From positions 200,815,001 through 200,879,000 of the forward strand of contig NC_135786.1 in NCBI RefSeq assembly GCF_051106095.1: a DNA stretch of 64,000 bases, read 5' to 3'. The notes below the pieces were generated by a model. The model was not told where the DNA came from and searched no databases. It saw only the letters and a program-made list of their open reading frames with translations. This DNA comes from Pogona vitticeps (taxonomy: Eukaryota > Chordata > Lepidosauria > Squamata > Agamidae). Below, piece after piece: positions 34,701-47,945 of this stretch (positions are counted from its first letter, which is position 1; the number at the start of each line of letters is the position of its first letter). The position numbers and the translations under genes were made by a program.

Positions 34701-37326
34701 CCAGAATCTGGGATTCAGCTATGGTTATCAAAAGCCTGCCTGAAGAAGTGGGTCTTCAATTGTCAGTGGAAGAATAAAAGGGAGGAGACTAACCTAAGGA
34801 GAGCATTCCACAACCTAGGAGCAGCCATAGAGAAGACCTTTAGAGGCCCTGTGATGGTGATGGGACGAAGAAGAAGTCTCACCTGAAGTTCTTTAGAGCC
34901 AGGAAGTGTCATGGTAGCTTTGGCGTACAGTGTGGTTTCCTATCCCAAAACCACCCAATACTTATATCTGTATGCAAGGAAAACCCCAAATAGCATATCT
35001 CATCTCAAAATGACCCTGTTTAGCCCGATCCAGCCCAATCTAGCAGGACTGTCTAGTTGCACCCTGAAGCAGCCTTTCCAAATTTGTGAAATTAGTCTTC
35101 AAAAGGATTCCATGCTCAAATCCTGAAGACCAATCAGCAAACAAAGCAAAATCTATAATGTCAAGATGAAAGACGCTTTCGTTGTGCTACTCAGATTTTC
35201 ATGTTAGTTAAGAATTTCCTTCTTCTAGTCATGGGCTTCTTCCAACATCTGTTTCCTCTTTAAGACTAACAGACTTCCTTTAGGTCCACAGAGTTTTCTT
35301 AGCATGAGCTTTGCAGATTGTAATCCTCAAAAACCCATGCTATAATAAATGTTGGTTATACAGGTGCCACAGTTGTTAGAATGAGAGTAGGAAGCAACTA
35401 ATTAAAGGTCTAGTAAGGTCTGTCCACAATGTGAAGCTTAAAACAGCTCCTCTGTCTTATGAGCAGCCTTTAATTAGTAATATCCTCAGTTAGCTCCCTC
35501 CCAACATAGTGCTACTAACGTAGGAAACTAACAATTAAATCGCTGATAGGAGGAGAAGCTAGTGTCACTTTAATATACAAACTTTTGAAAAGCTTTTCCT
35601 GATTTATGGCTGGAATCCAAAACATACTTTGTAGGGAGTAGATTCCTTCATTCTGAATGAGATTTAAGATCTCGGACCTGGCAGACCCAAAATCTCATCC
35701 AGTTAGTTTTTGGACTACAACTGCCAAAAAGTTATTTTTGTCTCTATAACTATCAGAATCCCATCAACAACTCTGGGGTTTATAGTCCAAAGAAGTAATT
35801 TTCCCATTTCTGGGGAGGGGCAAGATGAAATTGTTGTGTTAAAGACATTATATTAAGTGCCACACAGAAACCCAATAAGAGACATATTTTCAATCAGGAA
35901 TGGGTGATGCTTGTTTTCTAGGCTGTTAAGTCCCAGAATCCCATAGCAACCAATTCTGCTGGCTCTAGGATTCTATGAGTTGTAGATTTTTTAAAAAAAT
36001 TAAGGTTCCCATCTCTGCTTTCAACTTATTTCAAACAAGCAGTGCTTCAGACATGTCATAGGACAGTATCTTGGTATGGACAGCATCTTGGTATGCAGGT
36101 GAGGCCATGACTACACTGGCCATTCACCTGCAATTTACATCAGATTGGGCACTGAGGAATTTGAATTAGCATATACTATATCCATTGTGGAACAGTTTTT
36201 GAGCAGGGTTCTAAACAACAGAGTTTTAAATAACTTTCTGGTGATCAGTTTGATATTACTTTTGTCCACTTTCTCCTAGTGTGATTGCCTGATATAAAAC
36301 AAAGAGGTGCTTGCCGGGTGTTTGTTCTCCTCAGCCAAGTGTCCCTTGACTTCAAACCATTGCTTTGGGGGGAAAGGGGGTTCAGCACTGGAACAGAGCT
36401 TTGCTAGAGCACTTAGAGAACAATTAAAAAAAGTAAAAACTGTCACATTAGCACTTGTTGGCATCTTGTTAAGGCAGCTTCTTCTGTAGCTGCTGCCCTG
36501 CCCATAGAACAAGCTCAACAGATCATCCAGCCTTCCCTGCCAGTCAGCCAGAATGAGTGTGACTTTTTCTCCAGGCAACAACGGATTGCCAGGAGAGGGA
36601 AGTGGGGTACATCTGAAAGCAGTGTGGCAGCAGGTGTGTGCGGGGGAACAGACAGGAGCAACTACAGTACTTGCAAACTTGAATGCAGGAGGGAGATTAT
36701 GGGTTACCCACATAAATCTGCCTCTGCCCCTGCTCACTCCTCCAAATCTATATGGCTACAGTGATTTCACTCTGGCAAACCTGAGTTCCATTGGTGCAAA
36801 TCACAACCATAACTATTTTCCCTGCTGTGTAGTTGCAACCTAACTATGGAAATTCTTCTGAAGACGACTTTTGTAGAATTCAAAAGATTTCATACCCTCA
36901 TTCAGTTTGGCCAAGTAAGAGGGGAAAAAATTGCTTTATTTTTACACTGCTCACCTTCACAGGGTGCAGGTAGCCATCTCCTCTCAGTGTGCCCAAGGCT
37001 TCCCCAGGTAATTCTTCTTCATCCTGCAGGCTGCGGGTTAGATGTGCAATGTAGGTGGTAGCCAGAAGGAGCACATCCAACTTCGAAAGCTTAGTATCAG
37101 GGGGCACAGAGGGAAGGGTTCTCTGGAGCTCCAAGAAGGCATGGCGGAGAGTCTGCACACGGCTACGCTCTCGGGCGGCATTTGCAGCTGCTGGTCTCCC
37201 CAGGGTGCTCCCAGTTCGTTGTCCAGCCAAAGAATCAGTACCAGATATGGAAGATGGCAGAGAGCTGGCATCAGAGCAGGCCAGAGGAAGCTCCTTGCAG
37301 TTGTCAGACACATTTCTGTAGTCCAT
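31745..37326 (-). CDS. TCF24: TCF24, bHLH transcription factor
   Basis: Class A/B-type basic helix-loop-helix protein of 161 residues (human about 167). Exon 2 is 37340-36955, with the start codon at 37326-37324 and coding for residues 1-124; exon 3 starts at 31858 and ends at the stop 31747-31745, coding for 37 residues. The junction is phase 0 (LHPVK | KWPMRSRL). Basic region [16 protein letters not shown] at about 46-61, helix 1 [11 protein letters not shown], loop SVPPDTKL, helix 2 [20 protein letters not shown] to about 100; C-terminal [20 protein letters not shown] is strongly conserved with mammals. The start chosen is the first ATG after the acceptor; the N-terminal 40 residues are poorly conserved. 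Exon 1 (about 42370-42292) is noncoding. It binds E-box DNA presumably as a heterodimer; its biological role is little known. Intron 2 holds hAT-like, SINE and LINE debris. Confidence 0.95.
32268..32495. mobile_element. hAT-like MITE remnant
   Basis: Imperfect inverted ends (TAGAGATGGGGAGAGG near 32270 and CCTTTTCCAATCTCTG near 32468-32483), with TGGACTATAACTCCCATGC inside, a string typical of short hAT-derived repeats in amniotes. Old. Confidence 0.45.
32951..33185 (-). mobile_element. tRNA-derived SINE
   Basis: On the minus strand the head shows a tRNA-like box A (TAGCTCAGTGGTTTAGG) and box B (AGTTCAATTCC), followed by a tRNA-unrelated body ending in GAGTCAGAACTGACTTGAGG. A second partial copy of the same body is at 33575-33680 (TACTCAGAGGTGGTTTACCA on the plus strand). 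Squamate type. Flanks are AT-rich. Confidence 0.65.
34515..34890 (-). mobile_element. L2/CR1-group LINE, 3' end
   Basis: A TATTTATTTATTTG tail at the left end, then GTAGGTTGCCTTTCTCC, AGGCAGCTCACAACATTAAAA and, near 34800, GAGCATTCCACAACCTAGG. This is the same layout as the 3' UTR and C-terminus of the 16713 copy, but more decayed. The rest of 34.9-36.9 kb shows nothing recognisable apart from short hAT-like pieces near 35700 (TTTGGACTACAACTGCC). Confidence 0.6.
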
Positions 37327-37934
37327 TGGTGCAGATGAACCTACAATCAACAAAGACTCTTAAAATAAGGAGGAACATTTTGATGGATTACTGTCACCAT
37401 CAGAAGTTGAAACAATTTTTTTACTTCTGCTCCCAGAATCCCGTAGTCAACATAGCTTCTTGTGTTCCAAACAAATAACTTTTCCAACCTTTGTTTACTA
37501 TTTTGAACCAATCCGATTGCTTGTACTTCTGCATCCGTTTTCAGCACACAGAAGTGTTTTATAGTTAGAAACTCTTCAGTCCAATTTCCTTAGCTACCCT
37601 CAGTTAAATCTCAGTCTTTGGTTATTGTTTTAACATGGAATCATTGGGCTAACATTAAATCTGAATCATTTGTCTTAAACATGTACTGTAGATCTGGAAA
37701 AGTACAGTATGTGCCATGAGCGAAACCAAGAAATGTGCTCACGGCATTGGTCAGAGTTCTAAATAACTTTTTTTAAAAAAGAATAACTGGCCTAAAAAAC
37801 AATTATTAAATAAGATGCAAACCTGAACATGTTATGTGTTTAGGCTGTAATCATAAACACACCTCCGAGTGCCTATGAAATGGTTACCTAATAAAACCAA
37901 TGGGACTCGTTGCTATGTGCTATTAAGTTGGATC

Positions 37935-38095
37935 AATTAAGTTGTGAGCCTAATAGGGCTTTGAAGGTAAGTGTGACATTTAACAAGTGGTTTTACCAGA
38001 GCCACACCCTCATGATTTTCCATGGCTGAGCAGGGATTTGAAGCCAGGCCTTCTGAGTCCTAGTCCATTACTATATGACTACACCACACTGAGTA
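37935..38095 (-). mobile_element. tRNA-derived SINE fragment
   Basis: Minus-strand head with GTGGTGTAGTCATATAG-like box A and a box B-like GCTTCAAATCCC, followed by TGCTCAGCCATGG. Same family as 60425-60575. Lies in TCF24 intron 1. Confidence 0.6.
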
Positions 38096-38099
38096 ACAA

Positions 38100-41000
38100 T
38101 GGGACTTCCATCTGACTAGATATGTTTAGAATTAGGGTCCCTGGGCAATATTAAATTAGTTTCTCCATTGGAACCAACAAAATATTACCTTGAAAGATTA
38201 AAATTACATGATTAGTTATAATCCAATTTATTTGATCTTTTCCCCCTCAAGGAAAGATATAATAAATTTGACCTATGACATAAATAGTGCTGATTTTTAA
38301 AGCATTTCAGTAGGGATAAAAAAAGTTTTGTTTCATTTTTCATAGGAAATGTAAATACTGTACTTGTTCCTGTTTTGTTTTGGTGACTAATTTGAATAAA
38401 CAACTGGTACTATATAAATAAATAGACACAAACAATGTCTGGCACTAGACACAAATAATTTCGGTTTCAACAGCCTCCATAACAGTTAATACAGTGAATA
38501 CTGTTTAAATCCAACAAAATGAGAACTAATCATGACTAGGGTTTTTTGCTGGATCATTTTTGCTGTGCATAGATACAATACATTATTAAAGCTGATGCTG
38601 GCTTAGGTACCTTCTATATCATAAGCTCACATTCCATACAAGCATATCCAGCAGCACCTTTTGATAAAGAAACCTGAGGATGATTTATAGATGAAACATT
38701 TTAAACAGAGCAAGCTTAAATTATTTTTAAGTCCATGTAAACTCTAGCAATGCTAATCAACCATGAACTTTTTTGTATCTGATGTGTGAATGTTGACAAA
38801 GTGGCTGTGACAGGGAAGGAGTGCATTCCTCCAAAGTTCTCTGCCGTTGTAGTCCTCTTTCTTGATCTATATTAAATGAATTGGTACTTTTGCTGCAATC
38901 TCAAAATGAAAGGAAAGGGGCATACAGGCTAAAGGGAGGCCAGGAATGGGGGGAATTATGCTCTCTGTATGGTTTCTTTTCTGGTATTAGTTTAGGCCAG
39001 CTCTGATTTTGATCTGTGATCTTTGATCCACTTTCTGGGGAATAAGCCCTATTGCTGAATATAAAAGGGACTTGCTCCTGACTGAAAACATACACAATTG
39101 CCTCATAAATGTACACAATAGTTCAGAATTAAATAATCGTTTCTTGTGTAAAGGATGTCCGTGTTTTGCAAATGCTTATATAAGTTCATGGATGAGTCCA
39201 GTTCTTGGCTCCACATGGAAGTATATATTTTGTTCATTATCAATCTGTAACTGTGTCATTTTCAGTTCTTCATTGTTGGTTTTGCAATGATCTATAGTTA
39301 GGCAATAAGCTCTGCTCTGTCTCTGCTCCATACTTTCTTTGAAATGTGGTGGTCTGTAACTTATTCTGTGAATTCCAGCGACAGATATCCATTCCCCCGC
39401 CTTTTAGGGAAGTGCAAATGGACATTTACATTTAGACAACTGTCAACCACTTCTGTTGTATCTCTCCATTTTTTAAAATTCTCAAAATTCATCTGGGATT
39501 GTCAACATTCACCTATGAATGTCAACATTCAGCACTTTTCAGACCATTGCAGCAACGCAAACATATTGGCTGCAATCCAACAAAGTGTTATGTTCACACA
39601 GATAAAAACCACACATGCAGCCACAGGTTTCTTTTGCTGTTTCTGTTGTGTCAGACTGTCCTCTACCGCCTGGACAGACAAATCATATTTAGGAGAGGCA
39701 CAGGCACTCCTACAAAAAATACTTGTATAGACATAATGGATTTTTTAAAAAATATATAGGTGGAATATTTAATCCATCATGTGCAGTGTAAGTTTGCAGT
39801 CGTACCTTTTAATGATGTCCTCAAGATCTATTTAGAAGTAGTCACCATGAAATCAAGGATGGTGGTTCCTAAGATTCCAGTGAGCAGTCTAAGATTCAGC
39901 ACCTTTGCTACTGTCAGAAGGAATCTATGCATTGCAATTCTCTATCTTTTGTTTTTATATGCTTCTATATTTTTCCTTTCAAGTTTTATCTCCTTCACTT
40001 TTATTTGGGGTTTTCCCAATTACACTTGACTAGATGTTGAATTTCACTTGCTCTCTGCTCTGCTAACATTACATGCCTGCTGTATTGCCATAGAATGTGT
40101 ATATTTAATGCTATAAAGGTAATGTAGTCAGTAGCCGTGTTAATTTTTCCTTCCTTCACTCTAGCAAGATTGCATTCAGATAATTAAAGGTAGATTAATA
40201 GTTAGAGATGTGTGGACAGTTTTGTCCTGATGAAAGTTTCCACACCAGAGATTTCCATATGGATATTTCTTCTGTTTGTTCTAAAGAACACTGAACAGAC
40301 AGTTCAGTAGTTTTCTGGAAAGACAGTTTGTCACTGTTCTCATTGTGGTAAATAGACTTTAATGGGTTCTTGAAGACCCCTGGGGATGATTATTCCGTGC
40401 TTGCATTTAGTTAGAAAGATTAAATATTTCTCACATTTAATGTATTAGCATTTGTCTCTTTTGCGGTCCATCCTTCGACAAGACTAAAGCAAGCAAAATA
40501 TATAAGTTGTGCATCCTCCAATATCACAAGTTGTTACTTGAGCAGTAACAGGAATATTATTTCCTTTACCAATGAAAACATTTGAGTGGATGGTAAACTT
40601 TTGATTGCGATATGTAAAGATTCTGTGCAGTGGGAGACATAGAATTGCTTGAGCTTTCAAATTTTATTATCTCCAAGTCAATATATTATTGGGCTTTCAG
40701 GATCACTACACAGCACTTAAATAATTAGTCAACGAGGACTAACAGAAATGTTAAAATATTAAAGTGTTAAATTGGCTTTGCAATCGATTATACATCCTGT
40801 ATAATTTATTTGAATTATTCTATTTAATCATAAGAATGGGATGGGATCAGTGAAGTTGCCATTGTTACACACACTTACACAGGTCTTTTGGGTATACAAA
40901 AAAAACCCACATAACTTAGATGGATTTACTTCTGCTTTGAGTAAATATACATAACTTGCACTGGAAGACATTTATTGTGGCCCAAGATTTCACAGGCCAA

Positions 41001-42200
41001 AGCCATCTGCCTTAGTTACAGAATCAGTGGGCCCACTGTATCCCACAAAGGCATATGCCAGGGAATGAATAAGTCTCTCCACCTTTAGAGTGGGAAAGGA
41101 TTTCTTGTTTTATTCACTGACCTGCATTTTTGACTTAGTCTCCTATTGCTGTCTCCCTGGGATGAATGCCAGAGGGGGTAGCCCTGTTAATCTACAGTAG
41201 TAAAACTATTAGTTTTCCACTCAAAGCGGATCTCTGCACAAAACAGTATTTCCAGATATATCCACTTTTTATTTTTGTCTATTTTACTGGGCAGCTTGTC
41301 CAAGGTACAGCCCCTTGAAACCAATTTTGTCTCCTATGTACAATTTGTACATAGCTACATCATCAGGGCACAAACAAGCATATGCGGAGAATTAGAATGC
41401 TCCTCTAGTAAGAGAGCTCAACAAAACAAAACAAACCATTTTCTCCACGCTGTTTTTTTTTAAACCCTAATTATTCACCCCGTCGGCTACACGGAACAGT
41501 CCGTTGTAAATCGGAGTGCTTGCCATCCTAAAGCCAACCAGTGCGGTCAGCAGGGAGAGGATGGCACGTACAATCCCACACCTTTGGAAGTCACCAGGTT
41601 AGGAAAGGCTGAAGCCTGCTGTTTTGAGTCTGCTACAAAAACTGCAGAAGGAAACATGCACTGCCTCCATCTTCTAAACAAATGAAAGGACTATGAAAAG
41701 AAGCAATCCCTGTTTCAAAACCTCAAAAAGTTGCAACCTTCATTTGAAGTTCGGAATCCTACCTAACAGAAGCCAAGGGCACAAACTTCACAGCAACCAA
41801 TGCGCTGAAACGGTAGACAGACCTCGCTATACAGCCCCTGCGTATCTCTCAGTAGGATAATGTGATTAGAGACGCACCACTCGATCATCTTTAAGTTCTT
41901 TCTTTTTCGCCCTTGGCTTCTGAAGGTTCAACTAACCCGTTTTCAGGGCTTGCTTAAAGTTTCTCATCGCTGCCATGGAAGCTAACATTGCGAGCGACTT
42001 ATCACATTGAGTTTCCAAGGGACAAAAATTGCGACATGATTTCCCACTGACCAGATCCTATATGCAGATCTTTGTTTTCACGATTTACAACAAATTGCAA
42101 GCTGCCTGAGGGGATCTCTAGATCCAAAGAGGGAGCATAAATCGTTAAAAAGAAAGAATAAGAAAACGGGAAGGGGGGGGGCAGAAAAAGAAATTAGACA
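38100..42200. other. TCF24 first intron, no further gene seen
   Basis: AT-rich intronic DNA. Short pieces of a dispersed sauropsid repeat occur near 40120 (CAGTAGCCGTGTTAAT) and 41175 (GGTAGCCCTGTTAATC). No open frame has family-like motifs. Confidence 0.5.
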
Positions 42201-42259
42201 AGATGCGCTGTTAGGAACAGAGCGCAAAGTTTCATACCAAGGGGCTATTTGGAAAGAGG

Positions 42260-42700
42260 GAGGCTAGAAAGTTGCATGAGAGAGAACTTACTTCAGCTTC
42301 TGGGTTTCCCACAAGGGACGCACACGGAGAGCGAGAGACGGCCCGGCCAGCACCGATCCACCCCACAGTGGAGGGAGTGAAGAAGCCTCTGCGCTTTTAT
42401 AGGACTCGCCGGAGTGCGCTCACCTCCGCCTCGTCTGCCGCGGCCGCGGCTCCTCCTCTCGCGTCGCCCCCTGGCCTTCCTGGCGCTCTCCAACTCTTCC
42501 CCCTGCGGGACCAAAGCTGGAGGGAGGCTGCTTTAGAGGGCCAGCGGCGCTGCTGCTGTCGGCTGGTTGCAGAGGGGAGACCTCGCCCCATTCCCTCTTC
42601 CTTCCACCGGTGCCTCTTGAGCCTGACCAGAAAGTTTAACACCAGCCGCGGTGAGAGTTTCCTGAGATTTAACTCAATAATCCGTCTTCAAGGCCCAGGC
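42260..42700 (-). promoter_or_regulatory. TCF24: TCF24 promoter, TATA box and noncoding first exon
   Basis: A small CpG-rich island. On the minus strand TATAAAA lies at 42401-42395, so transcription should start about 25-30 bases downstream, near 42370. The transcript would run to a donor at 42291-42290 (GCTGAA then GTAAGTT), giving a noncoding exon of about 75-80 bases that splices to the coding exon at 37340. Open frames here are composition artefacts. Confidence 0.7.
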
Positions 42701-42774
42701 TGGCCCCTCCGATGAAAAGCACTGCACAGTGCATTTTCAGGGTCATGTATCCTCCTTTAAGAGGGCAGTGTTCT

Positions 42775-42903
42775 AGTTCAGAACTTGGGTAACCCAGGTT
42801 TTGCATAGCAGTTCCCAGATTTAACCCTCAGCTATGCTGGCTGCAATTTCTGGCAGTTACAGTTCGAGAACTCCTGGGTTATCCAAACCTGGGAAGCCCT
42901 GAT
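42775..42903. mobile_element. Short hAT-like MITE
   Basis: Inverted ends: TTCAGAACTTGGGTAACCCAGG on the left against CCTGGGTTATCCAAACCTGGGAA and GCCCTG on the right. About 130 bases, no coding capacity. Confidence 0.55.
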
Positions 42904-43070
42904 CTAGTTGAAGGAAGTTCAGTCCTCTACTTGAAGGCATTGGTTGTGGAAAGGCTGGCTAAGATCAAACATAAGGGAGGATGCTGCCCATGAACTGTGA
43001 GGACCACTGGGGATATTCTTTGCCCCATCACAAGCGTCCCAGTTGGACAAGCCAGAGTGTATCTCTTTTT

Positions 43071-43191
43071 AAATTGTAGTAATTATTTCTGGAGATGGGA
43101 AATGTTACTTTCTTCGATTCCTGGAATGCTCTAGCGATTCCAAGGTATTTCAGAGCTGTCATCCAAAAGCAATAACTTTCCCCATCTCCGA
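43071..43191. mobile_element. Short hAT-like MITE
   Basis: Inverted ends GGAGATGGGAAATGTTACTTT and AAAGCAATAACTTTCCCC followed by ATCTCC, about 120 bases. GATTCCTGGAATGCT inside is typical of amniote hAT remnants. Confidence 0.6.
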
Positions 43192-43199
43192 TGGCTTCT

Positions 43200-46100
43200 G
43201 AATTTACATCATTGTCAGCAATATGTAACTGACCATCCTAGGCATTTCTCTCCAGCTATGTAAGGTCACGATCATGTTTCATTCCAGGGAATCTTGATTT
43301 TGTAAATTAAGTGCTACTCTTAGCGGAGCATTTCAAGTAGGGTGCGTGTGTCATTAATCAAACTGTTGCCCCAGATGGAAGATGAGGGAGATTTACTCCC
43401 TCCTAATAGTAACTTCCCTCAGTTCCCATAAGGTTGACCATGGAGTTTGTTACATGTTAAATAATCATTGGCAGCGTTGCTCCCAAGAATTGTGAATGGC
43501 TGTTGATGGTTTACAACATAGGTAATGCCCCATCAAAAATGTTTGGCAAAGCTCCACTGCAGTCAGTGGGATTTCAGGGTTCACAGCCCAACAAACATGT
43601 GAAGCTACCAGGTAAATGTGTTTAATCAGGACTGCTCATTCCAGAGGATTTTCTGTTTTTCATCAAGCCACTGCAGGAGTTTCTTGGCTTGGACTTAATT
43701 CCATAATCCATCTTCCAGCAGCACATCCCTACCAGTCCAAGTCAAGATGCTCTGTATGCTAAATTAGCCCTGTTATTTTTGTCATTGAGGGAAGGTCCTA
43801 TGCAGACCGCTCCCTATCCCTGGCAGTAAAAAAATCAAAGTGACAATTCTTTATCAAAGGTGACCTTTATCTGGAAAGACTGCATATGGCTACTAGTCCA
43901 AGTGAACAGGAGGCTCTAATGTATTTGCTTATATTTAAAGAAAAGACAGCTGTCAGTGCAATCAGCTTATCTATATATGTGGGTGCTATCTGTCTCAGGC
44001 AGTCCAGTGTCATGGGACAAGTTCTGCTCAGCCACATTCATCTGGATGATTTTCAGATGCCAACAATCTCTTGTGGTTGTCTCAGTAAGCTTTGCTCCAT
44101 CACTTAATTAATTTTGAAATGCAGTATAGTATGTTCTCAGAACTCTCATCTCCCCTTGGTCGGCAGTCACATTAAGGGTTATCACATGAAAAAAGAAATA
44201 TACTGTACAGTATTTATTGAACTGAGAATGAAGGACAGCTGCAGTGTCTCTGAGGAAGGTGGTTTGATCCACAAAAGCTCACATGGAAGCAAATCTGTTA
44301 GACTTTTAGGTGCCACAATATTTCATCCTCCTCTCTGCTCTTCTTCACCAACTGTGCTGGAAAGTAAGATTCCTCTATGCCTCTAAATCAGCATTGGGAA
44401 CCTTTGGTTTCCTAGCTGTTTGGGGCCACAGCACCAGTAACATCTTATTGTTGACCATAATGGCTGGAACCTCTGGAGGTAAAGTCTAAAGTTGCTAGAG
44501 GGTCTAAGGTTTAGTTTCCCACCCACAACAAGTGATTATAATGGCAGTGAAGGAAAGCTAAGAAGCTTTCTGAAAACTATACACTCATCTTTGGGGGAAC
44601 TGGTCACCCATATTACTTCAACAGATAACTGACATGGTGGCCTTCAGCAGCACCCTGTTGTTGTTCAGTCATTAAGTCGTGTCCGATTCTTCGTGACCCC
44701 ATGGACCAGAGCACGCCAGGCTCTCCTGTCTTCCACTGTCTCCCAGAGTTTGATCAAATTCATGTTGGCACCCTACTGATGGATGAATGCAGGGGAAATG
44801 TTATTGTCCCAGAAAACCACCAAAGCTGTCTGAGCCAGAAGTCACATTCCACTCAGTCATATGAATGAACTGGTAAGTCTGCTCAGTGAAGAACCAGAAA
44901 TAGTACAGCCTTGTACCTTAAGAACATGACTTAGAGAAAGGTTGAACTCCATGGAATGATAGTAAACTCCTGCTCAACTAACATGGCAAACACAAGAGGA
45001 GATGAGAAAACTGGTTTTGTTTATCTGTGAGCACACACCAAAACAACATACTTGTAACTGTTTGTATTGTCAGTAGTTGTCAGTAGAATTAAATATGAGT
45101 TATTTCTTTAAGCTCTGCATTCTGTAAAATTACATTTCTGTATATCATTAATAATTTTTATTTAAAGCATCATTAGTATAGTTAGAAGCAAGTTTCATCC
45201 TCAGTTATAGCAGTTTCAGGGATACACTACATTACAGAAAAATATATTTAAAACAATTTCTCTAAACTTAAAAGGTGGTTTAGTATCTGAGTAATTTGGT
45301 TGTTATTTTAGCTATAAATCTAAATACCTTAGGGTAGATTAATTTTTTAAAAAGCATTTTCCTTTAACATATATTGTTTGGATAACTTTACTATAATTTG
45401 TTTCTTGTCATTATAAGACAACAAGATGGTGCAACTACAGCTTTATCTCTCAACCCTCTAAGATTAATTATCATACTATTCTGTAGAAATCTTTTTCCTG
45501 GTTAATTTCCAAAATGTGCACATCATAGTCAACATTGCCTCATTTTTTGCTTTGTAAAAACAGAAGCATAAATCCTGAGACTATCAGGGTGGGTGAATGA
45601 TTGCAATCCCATTTAGTAAAGGTTATGTGCAAGTACGATGTGAATAGTAAACTGTTGTTCTTCACAGCAAATAATAAAAATTATAAATATATTTTGATCA
45701 ATCCTTTTCCTCTTTTGAATTACCCAATTGTGATACACAAATACATATCAGAAGGAGAAAAAGAAAGGAAATATTTGTTTCCTTTAAAGACATAGTGTTT
45801 TCCCCATCTTTTATGGATAACAAATGATGCACTTCCTGGTTACTTGTGCCTTCTGGAGTATCTGTATAACACAATTCTTTGTTAATCAGTTATGTTGAAA
45901 CTAAAGAAAATTAGTGGACAATTAACTATACTTATGTTTAATGATTAGAAACAGCACGTCAGAAGTTTAAAGCCCAACAACTGGTACCATCATTGCTTCT
46001 TTTCCCATTCCATCAAAGGGAAGCTAATTCTTCTCCCTGTGATTACTTCATCTTCTAAAGCAGTGGAATCTGCATTTCAGTCAAGGCTATCCTTTGCCCT

Positions 46101-47100
46101 GCTGCCCTTCGAGATATTTGTAATCTTTAAAGGCAGGTTCTTCGGTTTTATCAGGAACCTTCACATCGCTGGAGCACACCCTGCTCTGAAGTCCTGCCAA
46201 TTCTGGGAATCCAGGTAGTCTCAACCCTCCCACTCTTGGAGACAGGCAGAGGAAGGGGGTTTGAAGGGCACAAGACTGGCTTGCTGTCAAATCCAGTGAT
46301 GGCTGCAGTGGCAGGAGGGACAGTTCCACTGACTGACCTGTTTTGCGGATTCAGTAGCAGAAACAGCAGACACTTTCCCTCGCCTCCCTCTTCCCTCTCA
46401 GCCTCCTCCTTTGCCATTTTAAAGCCTAATCTTCTATAGTGAATACTTCTTGAAAAAGGCTGCCTTGCATTATTATTCAACAATACCACGATTTGGTTGT
46501 TTTAAGTCTAAGTCTCGGTACTTGACATCACAGCATCTGTATTTTTGGAGAGACCTCTACTCCAGCACCAGCAGCAAACAGGGAGAAAACCAAAACCACT
46601 TACAAGGTTCCAGAAACTGAAGTTGGAAGATCCATTCCATCACAGAGCTTCTTCATTAGCTATAGATATGACAGCAGCTGCTTTGGCAATTTTGTTCTTC
46701 ATCCTGCTTGTCTTGCTTGCTGTCTCACATGTAACAGGTTCCAGAAGGCAAACAGACATGGACTCTGAAGCATAATCAGATGGTCCAGACCGGTCTTAAG
46801 TTTTTCTTCCACTGATCCTGGCGGCTCCATCCATCTTCTTGCCATTTCATTTATTTAGAACAGGTACCCTCTCTTCTCTAGGAATTGTATTTGCATCTAG
46901 TTTATTAGAATTGTGGCATTTCTGCTTCCAGAAATGGAGAAATAACACTTCTATGCTCTTTGGTACATTACTTGATATATCAGCAGTGTATGTAGGATGC
47001 AGTTTAATCCGCTCAGTCTCATTAACTATGTTAATAGCACAATGAGAGTGTCAGAATTCAACTTTTTAAGGAGAAACAAATTTGCTTGGTGCAGCAGTTT
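43200..47100. other. Gene-poor stretch with minor repeat fragments
   Basis: 44248-44330 is a fragment of the dispersed sauropsid repeat (GATCCACAAAAGCTCACATG ... TTAGGTGCCACA). 44658-44780 is a BovB-type LINE/SINE tail in antisense (GACCCCATGGACCAGAGCAC). No exon of a known gene was recognised. One 76-codon frame at 46545-46775 is discussed separately. Confidence 0.5.
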
Positions 47101-47139
47101 CCATTTATCTAACTATTTCATTTCTCTGTCCTGTGCCAT

Positions 47140-47945
47140 TAGTGATGGGTAACTTCCTGGAGTCCTTCCAGGAGGAGAGAATTCAGAAGGTGGTGCTCGG
47201 GGACTCCTGTTCAAAACCTTGGCCACTGACCTGTGGGGTCCCTCAGGGCTCTGTTTTGTCTCCTATGGTATACAACATCTACATGAAACCACTGGGAGAG
47301 ATTATCCAGAGTTTTGGCATTCAGCGCCACTAGTATGTGGATGACACCCAACTCTACCTCTCCTTGCCACCTAAATTCAAGGAAGCTACTTCAGGTGTAG
47401 ATCAATGTCTAGTATCAATAATGGACTGGATGAAGGTGAATACACTGAAACTTAATCCAGACAACACAGAGGTGCTCCTTTGGTTAGTCAAAAGGCAGAT
47501 CAAGGAATAGGGATGGAGCCTGTACTGCATGGAATTACACTCCCATTAAAAACAACAACACAGGAACACAGCTTGGGGGTGCTTCTGGATTCATCCCTGA
47601 ACCTGGAAGTCCAGGTCTTGGCGGTGGCCAGAAGTGTATTTGCACAATCAAAACTAGTGTGCCAGCTACATCCATTTCTTGAGATATCTGATATGGCCAC
47701 TGTGATACATGCCCTATTACTTCCCAGCTGGATTACTGTAATGTTCTCTATGTGGGGCTGCCTTTGGAAAGTGTCAGGAAACTTCCGCGGGTCCAAAGTG
47801 CAGCAGCCAGATTGCTGACTGGGACTGGTTACAGGGATCACATAACACCCCCTGTCACAATAGCTCCACTGGCTGCTGATCAGTTTCCAGGAACAACTCA
47901 GAGTGCTGTTTTTTTTACCTATAAAGCCCTAAATTATTTTCAGGG
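47140..47945 (+). mobile_element. L2/CR1-group LINE fragment
   Basis: Plus-strand RT pieces: GVPQGSVLSPMVYNIYMKPL, YVDDTQLYLSLPPKF (motif C, here VDD), LKLNPDNTEVLLW, HSLGVLLDSSLNLEVQVLAV, then VQSAAARLLTGTGYRDHITP. The frame shifts at least twice and both ends are missing. The same family as 6690-7680. Confidence 0.8.

Noticed and set aside
42272-42715. 147-codon plus-strand frame
   Set aside because: Lies opposite the TCF24 promoter and first exon; GC-driven.
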